A stretch of 64,000 nucleotides of DNA, taken from Paenibacillus sp. BIHB 4019. Its GTDB lineage: Bacteria > Bacillota > Bacilli > Paenibacillales > Paenibacillaceae. The notes below the pieces were generated by a model that was not told the DNA's origin, made no database searches, and was given only the letters and a program-made list of their open reading frames with translations. Where the stretch lies: the NCBI RefSeq assembly GCF_002741035.1, contig NZ_CP016808.1:5876501-5940500 (forward strand), read 5' to 3'. Below, in pieces: positions 62,785-64,000 of the stretch. The stretch's first letter is position 1; each line of letters begins with the position of its first letter. The position numbers and the translations under genes were made by a program.

Positions 62785-64000
62785 CTATTCGTTGTTTTCC
62801 ATCCATTGGAAATGGAAGCTTCCTTGTTGATCCAGACGCTCAAACGTATGCGCTCCAAAATAATCGCGCTGTGCTTGCAGCAGGTTAGCCGGCAGTCTTT
62901 CTGTACGGTAGCTGTCATAATAAGCTAGTGCCGATGCGAAAGCAGGAACTGGAATCCCTCTAGTTACGGCAATGGCAATCACTTTTCTCCAAGCTTCTTG
63001 GTAGTTATCTACGATGCCGCCGAAATAATCATCGAGGAACAAGTTTTTCAGTTCCGGATCACGGTCATACGCATCTTTAATGTTTTGCAGGAAGCCGGCA
63101 CGGATAATGCAGCCGCCACGGAAAATCATTGCAATACTGCCGTAGTTCAGGTTCCAGTTGTACTGGTCAGAAGCAGCGCGCATTTGCGCGAAGCCTTGGG
63201 CGTACGAAGCGATTTTGCTCGCGAATAGCGCTTTGCGGACCGCTTCAATAAACTCTTGCGCATCGCCGTCATAGCTCGATACCGCAGGACCGTTCAGCTT
63301 TTTGCTTGCCGCTACGCGCTCCTCTTTCATCGCAGAAATAAAGCGCGAGAATACGGACTCGGTAATGATCGACAATGGAACACCAAGATCAAGAGCGCTT
63401 TGGCTCGTCCATTTGCCAGTTCCTTTTTGGCCTGCGGAATCGAGAATTACATCGACCATCGGCTTGCCTGTAGCTGGGTCTGTTTTCGAGAAAATGTCAG
63501 CTGTAATTTCGATCAAATAGCTGTCCAGCTCACCATTATTCCATTCGGTGAAAATGGTATGCAGCTCGGACGTGCTTACACCGAGTACATCTTTCAATAA
63601 ATGGTATGCTTCGCCAATCAGCTGCATGTCGCCATACTCGATGCCATTGTGCACCATTTTCACATAGTGTCCAGCGCCGCCTTCACCAATATAAGTGGAG
63701 CAAGCATCGCCATTCACCTTCGCAGAAATAGCTGTCAAGATCGGCTCAACGAGCTCATAAGCGTCTTTTTGACCGCCTGGCATAATTGCTGGACCTTTAA
63801 GCGCACCCTCTTCGCCGCCGGAAACGCCCGCACCGATAAAGCGGAAGCCTTTAGCTGAAAGCTCTTCATTTCTTCTTTGCGTATCAGGGAAATAAGCGTT
63901 GCCGCCGTCAATCAAAATGTCCCCTTGGTCTAGAAAAGGTACAAGCTGATTAATCGTATCGTCAGTTGGCGCGCCTGCTTTGACCATTATTAAAATTCTG
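62785..64000 (-). CDS. gnd: 6-phosphogluconate dehydrogenase (decarboxylating), 5'-truncated
   Basis: The frame is open to the right edge of the window, so about the first 70 residues (the Rossmann G-x-G-x-x-G) are missing. What is present matches Gnd throughout: [21 protein letters not shown] (substrate-binding signature), [20 protein letters not shown] and R-G-G-C-I-I-R, and the C-terminal helical tail. It catalyses oxidative decarboxylation of 6-phosphogluconate to ribulose 5-phosphate in the pentose phosphate pathway. It is a housekeeping gene marking the right border of the cluster. Confidence 0.96.
   Translation of the reverse strand, partial: RILIMVKAGAPTDDTINQLVPFLDQGDILIDGGNAYFPDTQRRNEELSAKGFRFIGAGVSGGEEGALKGPAIMPGGQKDAYELVEPILTAISAKVNGDACSTYIGEGGAGHYVKMVHNGIEYGDMQLIGEAYHLLKDVLGVSTSELHTIFTEWNNGELDSYLIEITADIFSKTDPATGKPMVDVILDSAGQKGTGKWTSQSALDLGVPLSIITESVFSRFISAMKEERVAASKKLNGPAVSSYDGDAQEFIEAVRKALFASKIASYAQGFAQMRAASDQYNWNLNYGSIAMIFRGGCIIRAGFLQNIKDAYDRDPELKNLFLDDYFGGIVDNYQEAWRKVIAIAVTRGIPVPAFASALAYYDSYRTERLPANLLQAQRDYFGAHTFERLDQQGSFHFQWMENNE

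Overview
The window looks like chromosomal DNA of a Paenibacillus-type firmicute. Pointers to this are strong AGGAGG-type ribosome binding sites, frequent TTG/GTG starts, a textbook CcpA catabolite-response element, sigma-A-like promoters and a GC content near 50%. The genus is an inference. I saw no rRNA, tRNA, CRISPR array, transposase or integrase.

Left flank (1-9.96 kb): ordinary accessory chromosome. It holds the end of an AraC-type regulator, a small rhodanese that looks like a beheaded ArsR-rhodanese fusion, a cytochrome P450 with its own TetR regulator, a DeoR-HAD-MFS operon of sugar-operon type, a divergent LysR/DHA2 drug-exporter pair and a DUF1349 protein.

Centre (10.0-61.5 kb): one colossal leftward gene array, 26 genes all on the minus strand with short gaps or overlaps, ending in a strong terminator at 9962-9999. 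In transcription order: (i) a type II fatty-acid/polyketide set (ACP, KS-alpha, FabZ, a KS-beta/chain-length-factor-like protein with no catalytic triad, FabG, second ACP); (ii) a two-subunit ABC exporter; (iii) two tandem paralogous O-carbamoyltransferases; (iv) a type II thioesterase; (v) an acyl-AMP ligase-ACP loading protein; (vi) four AT-less modular PKS proteins with six KS-KR-ACP modules and a terminal condensation domain; (vii) an NRPS whose adenylation code reads as glycine and which ends in a butirosin-BtrH-like papain-fold domain; (viii) a glycerate-to-hydroxymalonyl-ACP cassette (3-hydroxyacyl dehydrogenase, ACP, acyl-CoA dehydrogenase, FkbH) with no O-methyltransferase; (ix) a free-standing malonyltransferase with a C-terminal extension, an Sfp-type PPTase, a FabI-type enoyl reductase and a second, stand-alone BtrH-like protein.

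Model (inference): the type II enzymes build or modify an acyl chain. The AMP ligase loads an acid on the first ACP. Six modules extend it with malonyl (perhaps some hydroxymalonyl) units supplied in trans and reduce each beta-keto group to a hydroxyl. Glycine is then added, the chain leaves through the BtrH-like domain, and the polyol is carbamoylated and exported. The predicted product is a carbamoylated 1,3-polyol acyl-glycine. I do not recognise the cluster as that of a named compound.

Right flank (61.5-64 kb): a long leader/promoter region with a cre box, about 0.9 kb of non-coding DNA with inverted repeats, and the 5'-truncated gnd gene (6-phosphogluconate dehydrogenase).
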